From Alphaproteobacteria bacterium (lineage in GTDB: Bacteria; Pseudomonadota; Alphaproteobacteria; Micropepsales; Micropepsaceae), in the NCBI GenBank assembly GCA_019241645.1, contig JAFAWQ010000041.1:1-48147 (forward strand): a stretch of DNA of 48,147 bases, given 5' to 3'. Below, one piece after another: positions 7,046 through 15,681 of this stretch. Numbering within the stretch: position 1 is the first letter of the stretch; each line of letters begins with the position of its first letter. The position numbers were made by a program, and so were the translations under genes. Below the pieces are notes generated by a model. That model saw only the letters and a list, made by a program, of their open reading frames with translations. It was not told the DNA's origin and made no database searches.

Positions 7046-8833
7046 TCAATAAGTCCGGGCCTTGGGCGGGATGTACTCGACATCGTTGGTGAGCGTGCGC
7101 GTGTGGACCGGCCGGTAGTCCAGCCGTGCCCAGCCCGTGGCCGGATCGATCCAGGCCAGGGTGTGCTTCATCCAGTTTTGGTCGTCGCGCTGGGGAAAAT
7201 CTTCGCGCGCGTGTGCCCCGCGGCTTTCCTCGCGCGCTATCGCACCTTCCACGGTGACAACCGCCTGCTGGATAAGGTTTTCGAACTCCAAAGTCTCTAC
7301 GAGATCGGAGTTCCAAACGAGCGAGCGGTCGGACACCGAGATGTCTTTTAGCCCGGCATAGATTTCGTCCACGCGCTTCATCCCGGCCTTCAACGTCTCT
7401 CCGGTCCGGAAGACCGCCGCGTCCTCCTGCATCGCGTGCTGGAGAGCGAGCCGCATCCCCGCGGTCGGCGCGTTGCCGTCCGCGTAGCGATATTTGTCCA
7501 GACGCGCGAGTGCGTGCTCGCCGGCATCCTTCGGCAATTCCGGATGGGTTTCGCCGGGTGTTATCGCCCTGGCGGCCTGGATACCGCACGCCTTTCCAAA
7601 CACCACGAGATCGATCAGCGAGTTGGAACCAAGCCGGTTGGCGCCGTGTACCGAAACGCAGGCCGCCTCGCCCACCGCCATGAGGCCGGGAATCACGGTA
7701 TCCGGATCGCCATCCTTGAGGGTCAGTGCGTCGCCCATGTAGTTCGTCGGGATGCCGCCCATGTTGTAGTGAACGGTCGGCAGAACCGGAATTGGTTCCC
7801 TGGTGACGTCCACGCCCGCAAAAATCCGCGCGCTTTCCGTGATCCCGGGTAGCCGCTCATGAATGATTTTCGGAGCGAGATGTGAGAGGTGCAGATGGAT
7901 GTGATCATTGTTTTGACCCACACCGCGCCCCTCGCGGATTTCGATCGTCATGGCGCGCGACACGACATCCCGTGATGCCAGGTCTTTCGCGTGCGGCGCA
8001 TAGCGTTCCATAAAGCGCTCGCCTTCTGAGTTGGTCAGATAGCCACCCTCGCCACGCACGCCTTCCGTAATCAGTACGCCGGCGCCATAAATGCCGGTCG
8101 GGTGAAACTGCACAAACTCCATATCCTGCAGCGGAAAACCCGCGCGCAGCACCATCGCATTGCCGTCGCCCGTTTGGGTATGCCCCCCGGTACAGGAAAG
8201 GTAGCAGCGACCGTACCCGCCGGTGGCGATGATCACTTTGTGCGCGCGAAACCGGTGGATAGAACCGTCGTCGAGATTCCAGGCCATCAGGCCACGCACG
8301 GCGCCGTCATCGACGATCAAATCGAGTGCGAAATACTCAATGAAGAAATTCACCTCGTGTTTGACGCACTGTCCGTACAGCGTGTGCAGGATGGCATGGC
8401 CGGTGCGGTCAGCCGCGGCGCAGGTGCGCTGCGCGATGCCCTGCCCATAGTTCGACGTCATGCCTCCGAAGGCCCGCTGGTAGATGCGCCCATCCTCGGT
8501 GCGGGAAAACGGCACGCCGTAATGCTCGAGCTCGTAAACAGCTTCCGGTGCATTGCGGCACATGTATTCGATGGCATCCTGGTCGCCGAGCCAGTCCGCC
8601 CCTTTCACGGTGTCGTACATGTGCCAGCGCCAATCGTCTTCGCCCATATTGCCGAGCGCAGCCGCAACACCCCCTTGCGCTGCGACGGTGTGGCTCCGCG
8701 TCGGAAATACTTTGGTGACGCAGGCCGTTTTCAGACCGCGCGCCGCGCATTCAAGAGTGGCGCGCAGCCCGGAACCGCCGGCTCCGACGACCACGACATC
8801 GAACGTATGATCGGTGATCGGATACGCTGCCAT
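7046..8833 (-). CDS. sdhA: Succinate dehydrogenase flavoprotein subunit
   Basis: Catalytic FAD subunit of complex II, oxidising succinate to fumarate in the TCA cycle. The 595-residue product starts MAAYPITDH, its ATG overlapping the sdhD stop (ATGA). It has the dinucleotide-binding [12 protein letters not shown] and the motif [10 protein letters not shown], whose His binds FAD covalently. [21 protein letters not shown] and [12 protein letters not shown] are also present. The C-terminus ([14 protein letters not shown]) is complete. The next gene on this strand is a GLUG protein rather than sdhB, which is not present anywhere in the window. Confidence 0.98.
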   Translation of the reverse strand: MAAYPITDHTFDVVVVGAGGSGLRATLECAARGLKTACVTKVFPTRSHTVAAQGGVAAALGNMGEDDWRWHMYDTVKGADWLGDQDAIEYMCRNAPEAVYELEHYGVPFSRTEDGRIYQRAFGGMTSNYGQGIAQRTCAAADRTGHAILHTLYGQCVKHEVNFFIEYFALDLIVDDGAVRGLMAWNLDDGSIHRFRAHKVIIATGGYGRCYLSCTGGHTQTGDGNAMVLRAGFPLQDMEFVQFHPTGIYGAGVLITEGVRGEGGYLTNSEGERFMERYAPHAKDLASRDVVSRAMTIEIREGRGVGQNNDHIHLHLSHLAPKIIHERLPGITESARIFAGVDVTREPIPVLPTVHYNMGGIPTNYMGDALTLKDGDPDTVIPGLMAVGEAACVSVHGANRLGSNSLIDLVVFGKACGIQAARAITPGETHPELPKDAGEHALARLDKYRYADGNAPTAGMRLALQHAMQEDAAVFRTGETLKAGMKRVDEIYAGLKDISVSDRSLVWNSDLVETLEFENLIQQAVVTVEGAIAREESRGAHAREDFPQRDDQNWMKHTLAWIDPATGWARLDYRPVHTRTLTNDVEYIPPKARTY

Positions 8834-9210
8834 CAGCCGCCCACCAGGCGCAGCAGGGCAACGAGGGATAGCCCGCCAACGAGCCAGGCGAACGCCCGGT
8901 TTAATAGAAGCAGCACGATGCGTTGTCCGGGATGATGGACGTAGTCGTCGATCACAACCTGCAAGCCGAGCATCATATGCACGCAGGTGACGATGACGAA
9001 CGTAGCCATCAGCAACGCGTTCCATGGATGTTGAAAGTAGGCCGCAATTTCCGATTCGGTTTTGCCCACGAACAACAGCACGGAAAAGACGAACCAAAGG
9101 GATAACGGAATCAGCGCCGCCGCTGTCACGCGTTCGCGCCAGAAATGCTTGACGCCGGAATGGGCGGAGCCGAGACCCTGCACGCGGTGGAGCGGAGTTT
9201 CAAGGCTCAT
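8833..9210 (-). CDS. sdhD: Succinate dehydrogenase membrane anchor subunit
   Basis: Membrane anchor of complex II that, with SdhC, binds haem b and ubiquinone. The 125-residue product starts [19 protein letters not shown], the usual alphaproteobacterial SdhD opening. It has three membrane segments near residues 30-50, 60-83 and 100-121, and [15 protein letters not shown], where the His (haem) and the Asp-Tyr pair (quinone site) are conserved. It is joined to sdhC upstream and sdhA downstream by 4-nt ATGA overlaps. Confidence 0.93.
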   Translation of the reverse strand: MSLETPLHRVQGLGSAHSGVKHFWRERVTAAALIPLSLWFVFSVLLFVGKTESEIAAYFQHPWNALLMATFVIVTCVHMMLGLQVVIDDYVHHPGQRIVLLLLNRAFAWLVGGLSLVALLRLVGG

Positions 9211-9632
9211 ATGGGCACGCTCTTGCTCAACATCCACCAGGCGTAGGCGAACGCACCCGCGCTTATCAGCACCGACAATGCCATTACGAATACGCCTGTG
9301 CGGTTCGCCGTCGGAACTTCAAATCCGTATCCAAGATCCCATGCCAAATGCCTAATGCCATTAAGAAAATGATAGGTGAGAGACCACAGGAATCCGAACA
9401 ACACAATCAGGCCGACAGGGTTCGCCAATGCGGCGGTGAATGGCTGGTAGAGCTCCGGGCCACTGGCGAGCGCGATGAGACCCCAGGCCACGAGAACCAT
9501 CCCCGCGGAAATGGCAATGCCGGTCATCCGGTGAGTAATCGAGGTGGCCATGGTGACCGGCCATTTGTAGATGCTCAAATGCGGCGACAGTGGCCGCCCA
9601 CGAACAGGAGGCGTTTGCGGATTGTCCGCCAT
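9207..9632 (-). CDS. sdhC: Succinate dehydrogenase cytochrome b556 subunit
   Basis: First gene of the sdhCDA operon. The 141-residue product has the SdhC signature: RPLSPHLSIYKWP at the front, then SITHRMTGIA, where the Ser and Arg contact quinone, and HFLNGIRHLAWDLG with the haem-ligand His. Three membrane helices are visible around residues 36-57, 70-95 and 112-135. A sigma70-type promoter lies about 33 nt upstream. Confidence 0.95.
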   Translation of the reverse strand: MADNPQTPPVRGRPLSPHLSIYKWPVTMATSITHRMTGIAISAGMVLVAWGLIALASGPELYQPFTAALANPVGLIVLFGFLWSLTYHFLNGIRHLAWDLGYGFEVPTANRTGVFVMALSVLISAGAFAYAWWMLSKSVPI

Positions 9633-9664
9633 ACGGGGCTACCGTTTTTTACCGAAGCGGCGCG

Positions 9665-9692
9665 AGTTTAGGGCCGGCGGCCCTCCAGTCAA
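9665..9692 (-). promoter_or_regulatory. Promoter of sdhCDA
   Basis: On the minus strand TTGACT (9687-9692) and TAAACT (9665-9670) are separated by 16 nt. The -10 lies 32 nt before the sdhC ATG. The spacer contains a GGGCCGCCGGCCC palindrome that could bind a regulator or simply be GC-rich spacer. Confidence 0.45.
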
Positions 9693-9830
9693 CCTAGCAA
9701 GTGGCACGCATCGAACTGTGAGCGCTGCTAATGGTGAGTTGCGCGACGAAAACGTCGACCTCCGGCTTCTGTCTTGCCCGCCGCCAAAATTCTGGTCATA
9801 GACCTGCGGAAGGATGGTTCGCGTCCGCGC

Positions 9831-11288
9831 ATGACAGAGCTCAGTACGATCGCGTTCATGGCCGGAAGCGCACGGCGCCGATTCGTATTTCGCCATCTGC
9901 AATTGCTCTTTCCATTGAGCCAACCGCTGTACGAAGCCGCGGCAATTCTTGCGCTTTGCCCGCTGCTCCTGTCGGCCGCGATCTGGAACGGCTATCCGCT
10001 GATTTTCTACGACACCGGCGCCTATATGCTGCAGAGCTTCGGAGACAAATTTGTTCCAGAACGCTCCCCGGTTTTTTCCCTCTTCATTTTTTTCGCCGGC
10101 GGCGGGAAAAGCTTGTGGCTGGTCGCCATTGCAGAGACTGCGGTGGCGGCGTTTGTATTGGTGGAGACAGCGCGCGCCGTTGCACCGCGCGTCGCTTTGC
10201 CGGCTGTGTTCGTCATCGGAGCCGCCCTGACAATTTTAACGGCCCTGCCTTGGTACGCCGGGCAGATCGAACCTGACATTTTTACTCCGGTCCTAATTCT
10301 TGTACTCTACCTGCTTGCTTTTCATGTGGAGCGCCTTGGTTGGTGGCGGTCAGCCTTGCTGATCGCGATCGCGGCGCTTTGCACGGCAGTGCATCCCTCT
10401 CACCTTGGACTCGCGGCAGGTCTGGTGATTGTTCTGGTGGTATTTTGGCTCTTCGCCGTTTGGCGAGGGTCTTGGCCGGCGCCCAATCTGCCGCTGCCGA
10501 TCTCAGCGGTTTGCCTTGGTCTTTGCCTGATCTGGTCTGCGAACTATCACTTCACGCGGCACATCTTTGTAAGCCGCGCCGGACCGGTGTTCATGTTCGC
10601 CCGCATGCTGCAGGACGGCGTCGTGCAGAAGGTGCTGGACGAAACCTGCCCGTCCGCCGACCTGATGCTCTGCCGCTATCGCAAGGTTTTGCCGCACCGG
10701 GCCGACAAATGGCTGTGGGGGCCAGGCACGCCATTCGTCAAACTCCACCGCTTCCTGGGCACGGAAAAGGAATCCACCCGCATCGTGCACGAAGCTCTAA
10801 CCCGATACCCGCTATGGAACCTGGAACTCGCGGCGCGGGATGCCGCGCAACAATTTACGCTCTTCTATACGGGAGACCAGATCGAGCCGCAGCAATGGAT
10901 TCTTTTCCGCGACTTTCTGAAGTTCATCCCTGATCAGTTGCCCGCCTACGGCGCGGCACGCCAGCAGAAAGGAAAGCTCCATTTCGGAGTCATCAACGTC
11001 CTCCATGTGCCGATAGGATTTGCGGTACTTGCGATGTTGCTCGGCGGAGCGGGCTGGGCTTTCTACAACGGCGACCGTCGCAGCGCGCCGCTTTTGGGTT
11101 TCATATTGGTGGCCTTGATCGGAAACGCCATCGTTTGCGGCGTGTTTTCTAATCCCCACGCCCGTTACCAATCCCGGCTGATCTGGGTTCCCGCATATGT
11201 GCTGGCGCTCTTGTGGCTGGAGAAGCGCGCCCTGCCCGGCAACGGTGGGATAACCGAGGAACCCTCTCGCGGGTTGGCCGAAGCCTAA
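9831..11288 (+). CDS. Polytopic membrane protein, GT-C-like, 485 aa
   Basis: An integral membrane protein with about nine or ten hydrophobic segments and a soluble stretch near residues 250-370. The layout (acidic loop DTGAYMLQSFGDKF after the first helix, a QIEPDIFTP loop, and a terminal SNPHARYQSRLIWV before the last helix) resembles GT-C fold membrane glycosyltransferases and related uncharacterised proteins. No specific family is recognised and sugar transfer is inference only. The start is uncertain: ATG at 9831 is used, with ATG 9858 and an upstream TTG at 9774 also possible. It diverges from the sdh operon and overlaps the HIT gene tail-to-tail by 4 nt. Confidence 0.75.
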   Translation: MTELSTIAFMAGSARRRFVFRHLQLLFPLSQPLYEAAAILALCPLLLSAAIWNGYPLIFYDTGAYMLQSFGDKFVPERSPVFSLFIFFAGGGKSLWLVAIAETAVAAFVLVETARAVAPRVALPAVFVIGAALTILTALPWYAGQIEPDIFTPVLILVLYLLAFHVERLGWWRSALLIAIAALCTAVHPSHLGLAAGLVIVLVVFWLFAVWRGSWPAPNLPLPISAVCLGLCLIWSANYHFTRHIFVSRAGPVFMFARMLQDGVVQKVLDETCPSADLMLCRYRKVLPHRADKWLWGPGTPFVKLHRFLGTEKESTRIVHEALTRYPLWNLELAARDAAQQFTLFYTGDQIEPQQWILFRDFLKFIPDQLPAYGAARQQKGKLHFGVINVLHVPIGFAVLAMLLGGAGWAFYNGDRRSAPLLGFILVALIGNAIVCGVFSNPHARYQSRLIWVPAYVLALLWLEKRALPGNGGITEEPSRGLAEA

Positions 11289-11701
11289 AGCGCGGCCCGG
11301 ATTCTTGCCGCTACCGGCTCGAGTTCTTCTGGCGACCGCATGGCGCGGCCGTGGAGCGAGAGGTCGACCCCGTCTTCACGGGGCAAAATGTGAAAATGCG
11401 CATGCGGCACGCTCTGCCCGGCCGCCGGTCCATTGAGCTGCACCAGCATCACCCCCGGGCATTCGAGCCCCCGCCTAACCGCCTTCGCGACCTTTTGAGT
11501 CGTACGGATCAGAGCGGCAACGCCATCGGCGGAGAGATCGAAAATCTCTTTCGCCGGTGCTTTGGGGACCACCAGCGTGTGTCCCTCCACGCTTGGCATG
11601 ATATCCATGAAGGCAAGCGTGTGTTCGTCCTCATAGACCTTTACGCAAGGAACCTCCTGGCGAAGGATTTTGGCAAAAATGTTGGTGTGATCGTAGGGCA
11701 T
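11285..11701 (-). CDS. HIT-family nucleotide-binding hydrolase
   Basis: Histidine-triad protein, 138 residues, of the HINT/Hit-like branch that hydrolyses nucleoside phosphoramidates or dinucleoside polyphosphates. It begins MPYDHTNIFAKILRQEVPC and has the N-terminal strand TLAFMDIMPSVEGHTLVVPK. The catalytic triad is SVPHAHFHILP (HxHxH), preceded by LVQLNGPAAGQ for phosphate binding. Length is typical. The physiological substrate cannot be told from sequence. It lies 123 nt downstream of the COG3146 gene on the same strand. Confidence 0.93.
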   Translation of the reverse strand: MPYDHTNIFAKILRQEVPCVKVYEDEHTLAFMDIMPSVEGHTLVVPKAPAKEIFDLSADGVAALIRTTQKVAKAVRRGLECPGVMLVQLNGPAAGQSVPHAHFHILPREDGVDLSLHGRAMRSPEELEPVAARIRAAL

Positions 11702-11824
11702 TGGGCACCATTTATTTCCAGGCCGCCCCAGAGGCGACGATCTATCCGCAGGGCATTCGCTGGGAGACTTTTCTTTTGATAAGGCTCACCGGGTCAAGCC
11801 CAGCCGGCCGCCACCCTACAGAGC

Positions 11825-12994
11825 TCAGGCGCGCCTGTAGGGGGCGTGCTCCGCCAGGAGCTCGATGGTTTCGGCCGCTGCCGCGCGTTCGGCCGTCAGA
11901 TATTCCGCGACCGCGCGGCGCAGCCCGGCATGCGCAATGTAGTGCGCGGAGTAGGTGGGCACAGGCAGATAGCCGCGGAGCAGCTTGTGCTCTCCCTGAG
12001 CTCCTGCCTCAACACGCTGCACGCCGTGCGCAATCGCGTACTCGATGGCCTGATAGTAGCAAGTCTCGAAATGGAGGAACGGGATGAACTCGCTGGCGCC
12101 CCAATTGCGCCCGAAAAGGATGCCTTCGCCGAAGAAGTTGAGGGCTCCGGCAACGTAGTGCCCTGCCCGTTTGGCGAGTATCAGCACGATCTGCTCGCCC
12201 ATGCTTTCGCCAACGCGAGAAAAAAACTCTCGCGTCAGATAGGGCCGTCCCCATTTGCGGCCGCCCGTATCCATGTAGAAGGCGAAGAACGCGTCCCAGT
12301 GCGCTTCGGTAATGTCGCCACCGCTAAGCCATTCAAATCCCACGCCTTCGGCAACCACGGCCGCGCGCTCTTTTCGCAGGTTCTTGCGTTTCTGAGAGGA
12401 CAATTCGGCGAGAAAGTCCTCGAAGCTGGAATAGCCGCGGTTGTACCAATGGAATTGCTGATCGGTCCGTCGAAGGAAGCCATGCGCGGCCGCAAATTGC
12501 CATTCGCTTTCGGTCAGGAACGTGATGTGCAGCGATGACGCATTCAGCTGGGAAACGGCGGACGCGCCCGCTGACAACAGCATGCGGCGGGTTTTGTCCG
12601 CGTTCGCCTCTCCTGTGCGCGAAACCAATAGGCGTCTTCCCGTCACCGGTGTGAAGGGCACGCTCGCCTGCAGCTTGGGATAGTAGGCGCCCCCGGCCCG
12701 CTTGAATGCATCCGCCCAGCCCCAATCAAAGACATATTCGCCCTGGGAATGGCTCTTCAGATAGAGCGGCATCAGGCCACGGATTTCCCCATCCTGCTCA
12801 ACAACGAGATGACAGGGCCGCCAGCCGGTGGAAACACTTGCCGAACCGGACTGTTCAAGAGCGTCGAAGAATTCGTAGCGCAGGAAGGGATGGGGATCCG
12901 TCGCGTGTTTCGGAATGGCGCAAGAGTTCCACGCCACTACGCCGATGTTCGAAGCCGGACCGGCAATACGCGCCGTGAAATTCGATTGCGTCAC
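11825..12994 (-). CDS. GNAT/FemAB-like acyltransferase, COG3146 (DUF482)
   Basis: A 389-residue protein of the COG3146 family, with the double-GNAT fold shared with FemAB peptidyltransferases; such proteins are often annotated as peptidoglycan-related acyltransferases. Seen features are HPFLRYEFFDALEQSGS, EYVFDWGWADAF, the basic SSQKRKNLRKER before the second domain, LNFFGEGILFGRNWG, and the end motif EAGAQGEHKLLRGYLP. The start is GTG at 12994, overlapping the stop of the RidA gene (GTGA), so translation is coupled. Natural substrate unknown. Confidence 0.88.
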   Translation of the reverse strand: MTQSNFTARIAGPASNIGVVAWNSCAIPKHATDPHPFLRYEFFDALEQSGSASVSTGWRPCHLVVEQDGEIRGLMPLYLKSHSQGEYVFDWGWADAFKRAGGAYYPKLQASVPFTPVTGRRLLVSRTGEANADKTRRMLLSAGASAVSQLNASSLHITFLTESEWQFAAAHGFLRRTDQQFHWYNRGYSSFEDFLAELSSQKRKNLRKERAAVVAEGVGFEWLSGGDITEAHWDAFFAFYMDTGGRKWGRPYLTREFFSRVGESMGEQIVLILAKRAGHYVAGALNFFGEGILFGRNWGASEFIPFLHFETCYYQAIEYAIAHGVQRVEAGAQGEHKLLRGYLPVPTYSAHYIAHAGLRRAVAEYLTAERAAAAETIELLAEHAPYRRA

Positions 12995-13455
12995 GCCAAC
13001 TCGAATATAGCGTCCACTTCCACCGCAACGTTCCGAGGCAGGGAGCCTGCACCGACTGCCGCCCGCGAATGCCGCCCCGCATCGCCGAACACCTCAACGA
13101 TCAGATCGGACGCACCGTTCGCCACTTCCGGATGCTGCGCATAACCGGGCACGGCGTTTACGAACACGCCCAGCCGTACGCATCGTTTCACGCGATCCAG
13201 ATCGCCCGCTGCCGCGCGCAGCTGCGCCAGCACATTGATGGCACAAAGCCGCGCAGCCGCCTTGCCATCCTCGAGCGATAGTTCCTTGCCGACGGTCCCG
13301 ACGTACTGCAAGCCGCCCTCAGCCATTGTCACCTGCCCGGAGATGAACACGATATTGCCGCTCACGACATAAGGCACGTAGCTCGCCACAGGCGCTGGCG
13401 GCGAGGGCAGCTTTATGTTGAGTTCGGCAAGTCGAGCATCAATCTTTCCCGGCAT
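12991..13455 (-). CDS. RidA-family enamine/imine deaminase
   Basis: A 154-residue YjgF/YER057c/UK114-family protein. RidA proteins hydrolyse reactive enamine/imine intermediates released by PLP enzymes. It begins MPGKIDARLAELNIKLP and has SGNIVFISGQV, a central helix with ARLCAINVLAQLRAAAGD, and SRAAVGAGSLPRNVAVEVDAIFE, where the Arg is the substrate carboxylate ligand in this family. It belongs to the longer PA5083/YjgH-like subgroup. It diverges from aguA with a 74-nt gap and is coupled to the COG3146 gene by a GTGA overlap. Confidence 0.92.
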   Translation of the reverse strand: MPGKIDARLAELNIKLPSPPAPVASYVPYVVSGNIVFISGQVTMAEGGLQYVGTVGKELSLEDGKAAARLCAINVLAQLRAAAGDLDRVKRCVRLGVFVNAVPGYAQHPEVANGASDLIVEVFGDAGRHSRAAVGAGSLPRNVAVEVDAIFELA

Positions 13456-13529
13456 CCATTTCTCCAGCGCGGCAGAACGGGCATGACAATCACGTTTTCC
13501 CGCGTGACGCAAATGGCTATACCGGCCCG

Positions 13530-14579
13530 ATGACCCAGCGGTCCGAGCCCCGCGATTCAGTGCCTTCGCAGGACGGCTTCGCCATGCCGGCGGAGTGGGT
13601 TCCGCACGCACGCACCTGGATGTGTTGGCCATGTCGCGGGGAAGCGTGGGGCGGCGCGGAAGGAATGCTGCGCGCCAAACAGGCGCACGCGCGCGTGGCG
13701 CGCGCAATTTCATCGTTTGAGCCGGTGACGATGGCGGTGCGGCCACAAGATCATTGCGAAGCCAAACTCGCCTGCGCCGGCCGGGTGGAGTTTTTCGAGG
13801 CGCCACTCGACGACTCTTGGTCTCGGGATTCTGGACCGACGTTCCTGGTTGGCCGCGAAGGCGCTCGTGCCGGTGTCCAGTGGCGATTCAATGCTTGGGG
13901 CGGAAAATACCGCGACTATGGCGAGGACGCGAAATTCGCCACCCGGGTGCTGCAGGATCGCCATCTCTCCATCTATCGCGCGCCGTTCGTTTGCGAAGGC
14001 GGCGCCATTCACGTCGATGGAGAAGGCACTTTAATTACGACCGAGCAGTGCCTGCTGAATCCAAACCGTAACCCCGGCCTGACGCAACAGCAGATCGAAA
14101 ACGGGCTGGCTCAGTTTACCGGTGCCAGCAAAGTCATCTGGCTGGGCCAAGGCTTTGCCGACGAGGAAACCGACGGACACGTTGACAACATCGCCTGTTT
14201 CGCCGCGGCGGGCAGGGTTCTGGTCGGCGTGCCGGCGTCGACATCGCATCCGGATCATGCTCCCGTAAGGGAGGCCATCCGGCGCCTCAAGGTCGCGCGG
14301 GATGCGCAAGGACGAGAGTTGGAAGTCATCGAGGTCGAGCAGCCCCAAGGCGAACGAACGGACTGGCGAGGCCGCCTCCTTGCCTCAAGCTATATCAATT
14401 TCTACCTGCCGACCGGCGGTGTGGTGATGCCTGCCTTCGACGATCCGAATGATGAGAAGGCGCGGGCGGCATTGGCCCATTGCTTCCCCGATCGCGATAT
14501 CCTTCAGGTCGACGCACTCGATATCGTGCAGGGTGGCGGTGGCATTCATTGCATTACGCAACAGGAACCGGCGCCATGA
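13530..14579 (+). CDS. aguA: Agmatine deiminase
   Basis: Converts agmatine to N-carbamoylputrescine plus ammonia, the second step of arginine-decarboxylase-route putrescine synthesis. The 349-residue penteine-fold protein has MPAEWVPHARTWMCWP, DDSWSRDSGPTF, CEGGAIHVDGEGTLITTEQC and DEETDGHVDNIACF. The C-terminal GGGGIHCITQQ carries the catalytic Cys (about C341). It heads a three-gene operon with a small membrane protein and aguB, all joined by 4-nt ATGA overlaps. Identification is firm because the two catalytic partners lie together. Confidence 0.96.
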   Translation: MTQRSEPRDSVPSQDGFAMPAEWVPHARTWMCWPCRGEAWGGAEGMLRAKQAHARVARAISSFEPVTMAVRPQDHCEAKLACAGRVEFFEAPLDDSWSRDSGPTFLVGREGARAGVQWRFNAWGGKYRDYGEDAKFATRVLQDRHLSIYRAPFVCEGGAIHVDGEGTLITTEQCLLNPNRNPGLTQQQIENGLAQFTGASKVIWLGQGFADEETDGHVDNIACFAAAGRVLVGVPASTSHPDHAPVREAIRRLKVARDAQGRELEVIEVEQPQGERTDWRGRLLASSYINFYLPTGGVVMPAFDDPNDEKARAALAHCFPDRDILQVDALDIVQGGGGIHCITQQEPAP

Positions 14580-14815
14580 CATCGAACCGGGATTGGTGGT
14601 CTTTCTCGGCCTCCGGCAAACGTATTTTCTACATGGTGTTCGCCAGCGGAGTCGTGTTCAGCGTCGGCCTGTACGTCGCCTTTCGGTTTTATTTGAATCT
14701 CGAGGAATTTGCGCTGCCCATCGCAGCGATACTGTTCATCGTTGACACATTGACCGCTATTTTCGCGGGTCGCGCCATGACCCGCGCCGAAGAGCTCCCA
14801 GGAATGAAGCAATGA
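14576..14815 (+). CDS. Small two-helix membrane protein between aguA and aguB
   Basis: A 79-residue protein starting MTSNRDWWSFSASGKR. It has two hydrophobic helices around residues 17-36 and 45-64 and a short charged tail (RAMTRAEELPGMKQ). It overlaps aguA by ATGA at its start and aguB by ATGA at its end, so it is translated as part of the agmatine operon. I recognise no family. Its position suggests a role tied to putrescine synthesis, for example membrane tethering of the enzymes or assisting a transporter. That role is inference only. Confidence 0.75.
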   Translation: MTSNRDWWSFSASGKRIFYMVFASGVVFSVGLYVAFRFYLNLEEFALPIAAILFIVDTLTAIFAGRAMTRAEELPGMKQ

Positions 14816-15681
14816 GGAATATCACGCTGGCAGCCACGCAATTCGCCTGTTCGTGGGACGTGCCGAAGAACATTGCGCGGGCAGAGGAACTTGTGCGCCT
14901 CGCCGCGAATAGGGGTGCGAATGTCATTCTTCTCCAGGAGTTGTTCGAGACGCCGTACTTTTGCCAGGACCAGTGCGCCGACCATTTCGGCCTTGCAAAA
15001 CCGTTCAAGGACCATCCGGTCATCGCTCAATTCGCGGAGTTGGCAAAACAGCTCGGCGTGGTGCTGCCCATCAGTTTCTTCGAACGCGCCGGGCGCGCGC
15101 ATTTCAATTCGCTGGCGATGATCGATGCCGACGGCGCCGTCCTCGGGCTCTATCGCAAATCACACATTCCGGATGGGCCCGGCTATCAGGAGAAATATTA
15201 CTTCACCCCGGGCGATACGGGCTTCAAAGTTTGGCATACGAAATTCGGCGTTCTCGGCTGTGGCATCTGCTGGGACCAATGGTTCCCGGAGTCTGCGCGC
15301 GCGATGGCGCTGATGGGCGCGGAGGCGCTGTTCTATCCCACCGCCATCGGCACAGAACCACCCCCTGCCCCGCCGGTCGATTCCCGTGACCACTGGCGCC
15401 GCGTGATGCAGGGCCATGCCGGCGCGAATTACGTGCCGCTGGTGGCAAGCAATCGCATTGGCACAGAAAAGGGACAGGCTGGCGAGATGACGTTCTATGG
15501 ATCGTCCTTCATCGTCGATCCAATGGGCGGGATCGTTTCCGAGCTTGGCCGCGCCGAAGAGGGGATGATCACAGCGACGTTCGATCTGGATGAGATCGCA
15601 AAAATGCGCGCCTCCTGGGGCTTGTTCCGCGATCGCAGACCCGACCTCTACCAGACCATCGGAAGTCACGACGCGGCCTGA
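14812..15681 (+). CDS. aguB: N-carbamoylputrescine amidase
   Basis: Nitrilase-superfamily enzyme that hydrolyses N-carbamoylputrescine to putrescine, CO2 and ammonia. The 289-residue protein contains the Glu-Lys-Cys triad: E43 in LLQELFETPYF, K116 in LYRKSHIPDG, and C153 in GCGICWDQWFPE. FETPYFCQ and the GPGYQEKYYF loop are typical of AguB rather than other nitrilases. It completes the aguA-membrane protein-aguB operon and ends one base before the stop of the convergent dinB gene. Confidence 0.96.
   Translation: MRNITLAATQFACSWDVPKNIARAEELVRLAANRGANVILLQELFETPYFCQDQCADHFGLAKPFKDHPVIAQFAELAKQLGVVLPISFFERAGRAHFNSLAMIDADGAVLGLYRKSHIPDGPGYQEKYYFTPGDTGFKVWHTKFGVLGCGICWDQWFPESARAMALMGAEALFYPTAIGTEPPPAPPVDSRDHWRRVMQGHAGANYVPLVASNRIGTEKGQAGEMTFYGSSFIVDPMGGIVSELGRAEEGMITATFDLDEIAKMRASWGLFRDRRPDLYQTIGSHDAA

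Noticed and set aside
6918..7589. 223-codon minus-strand frame spanning the sdhA 3' end and the following gap
   Set aside because: Mostly an alternative frame of sdhA with low-complexity Arg content; no resemblance to SdhB.
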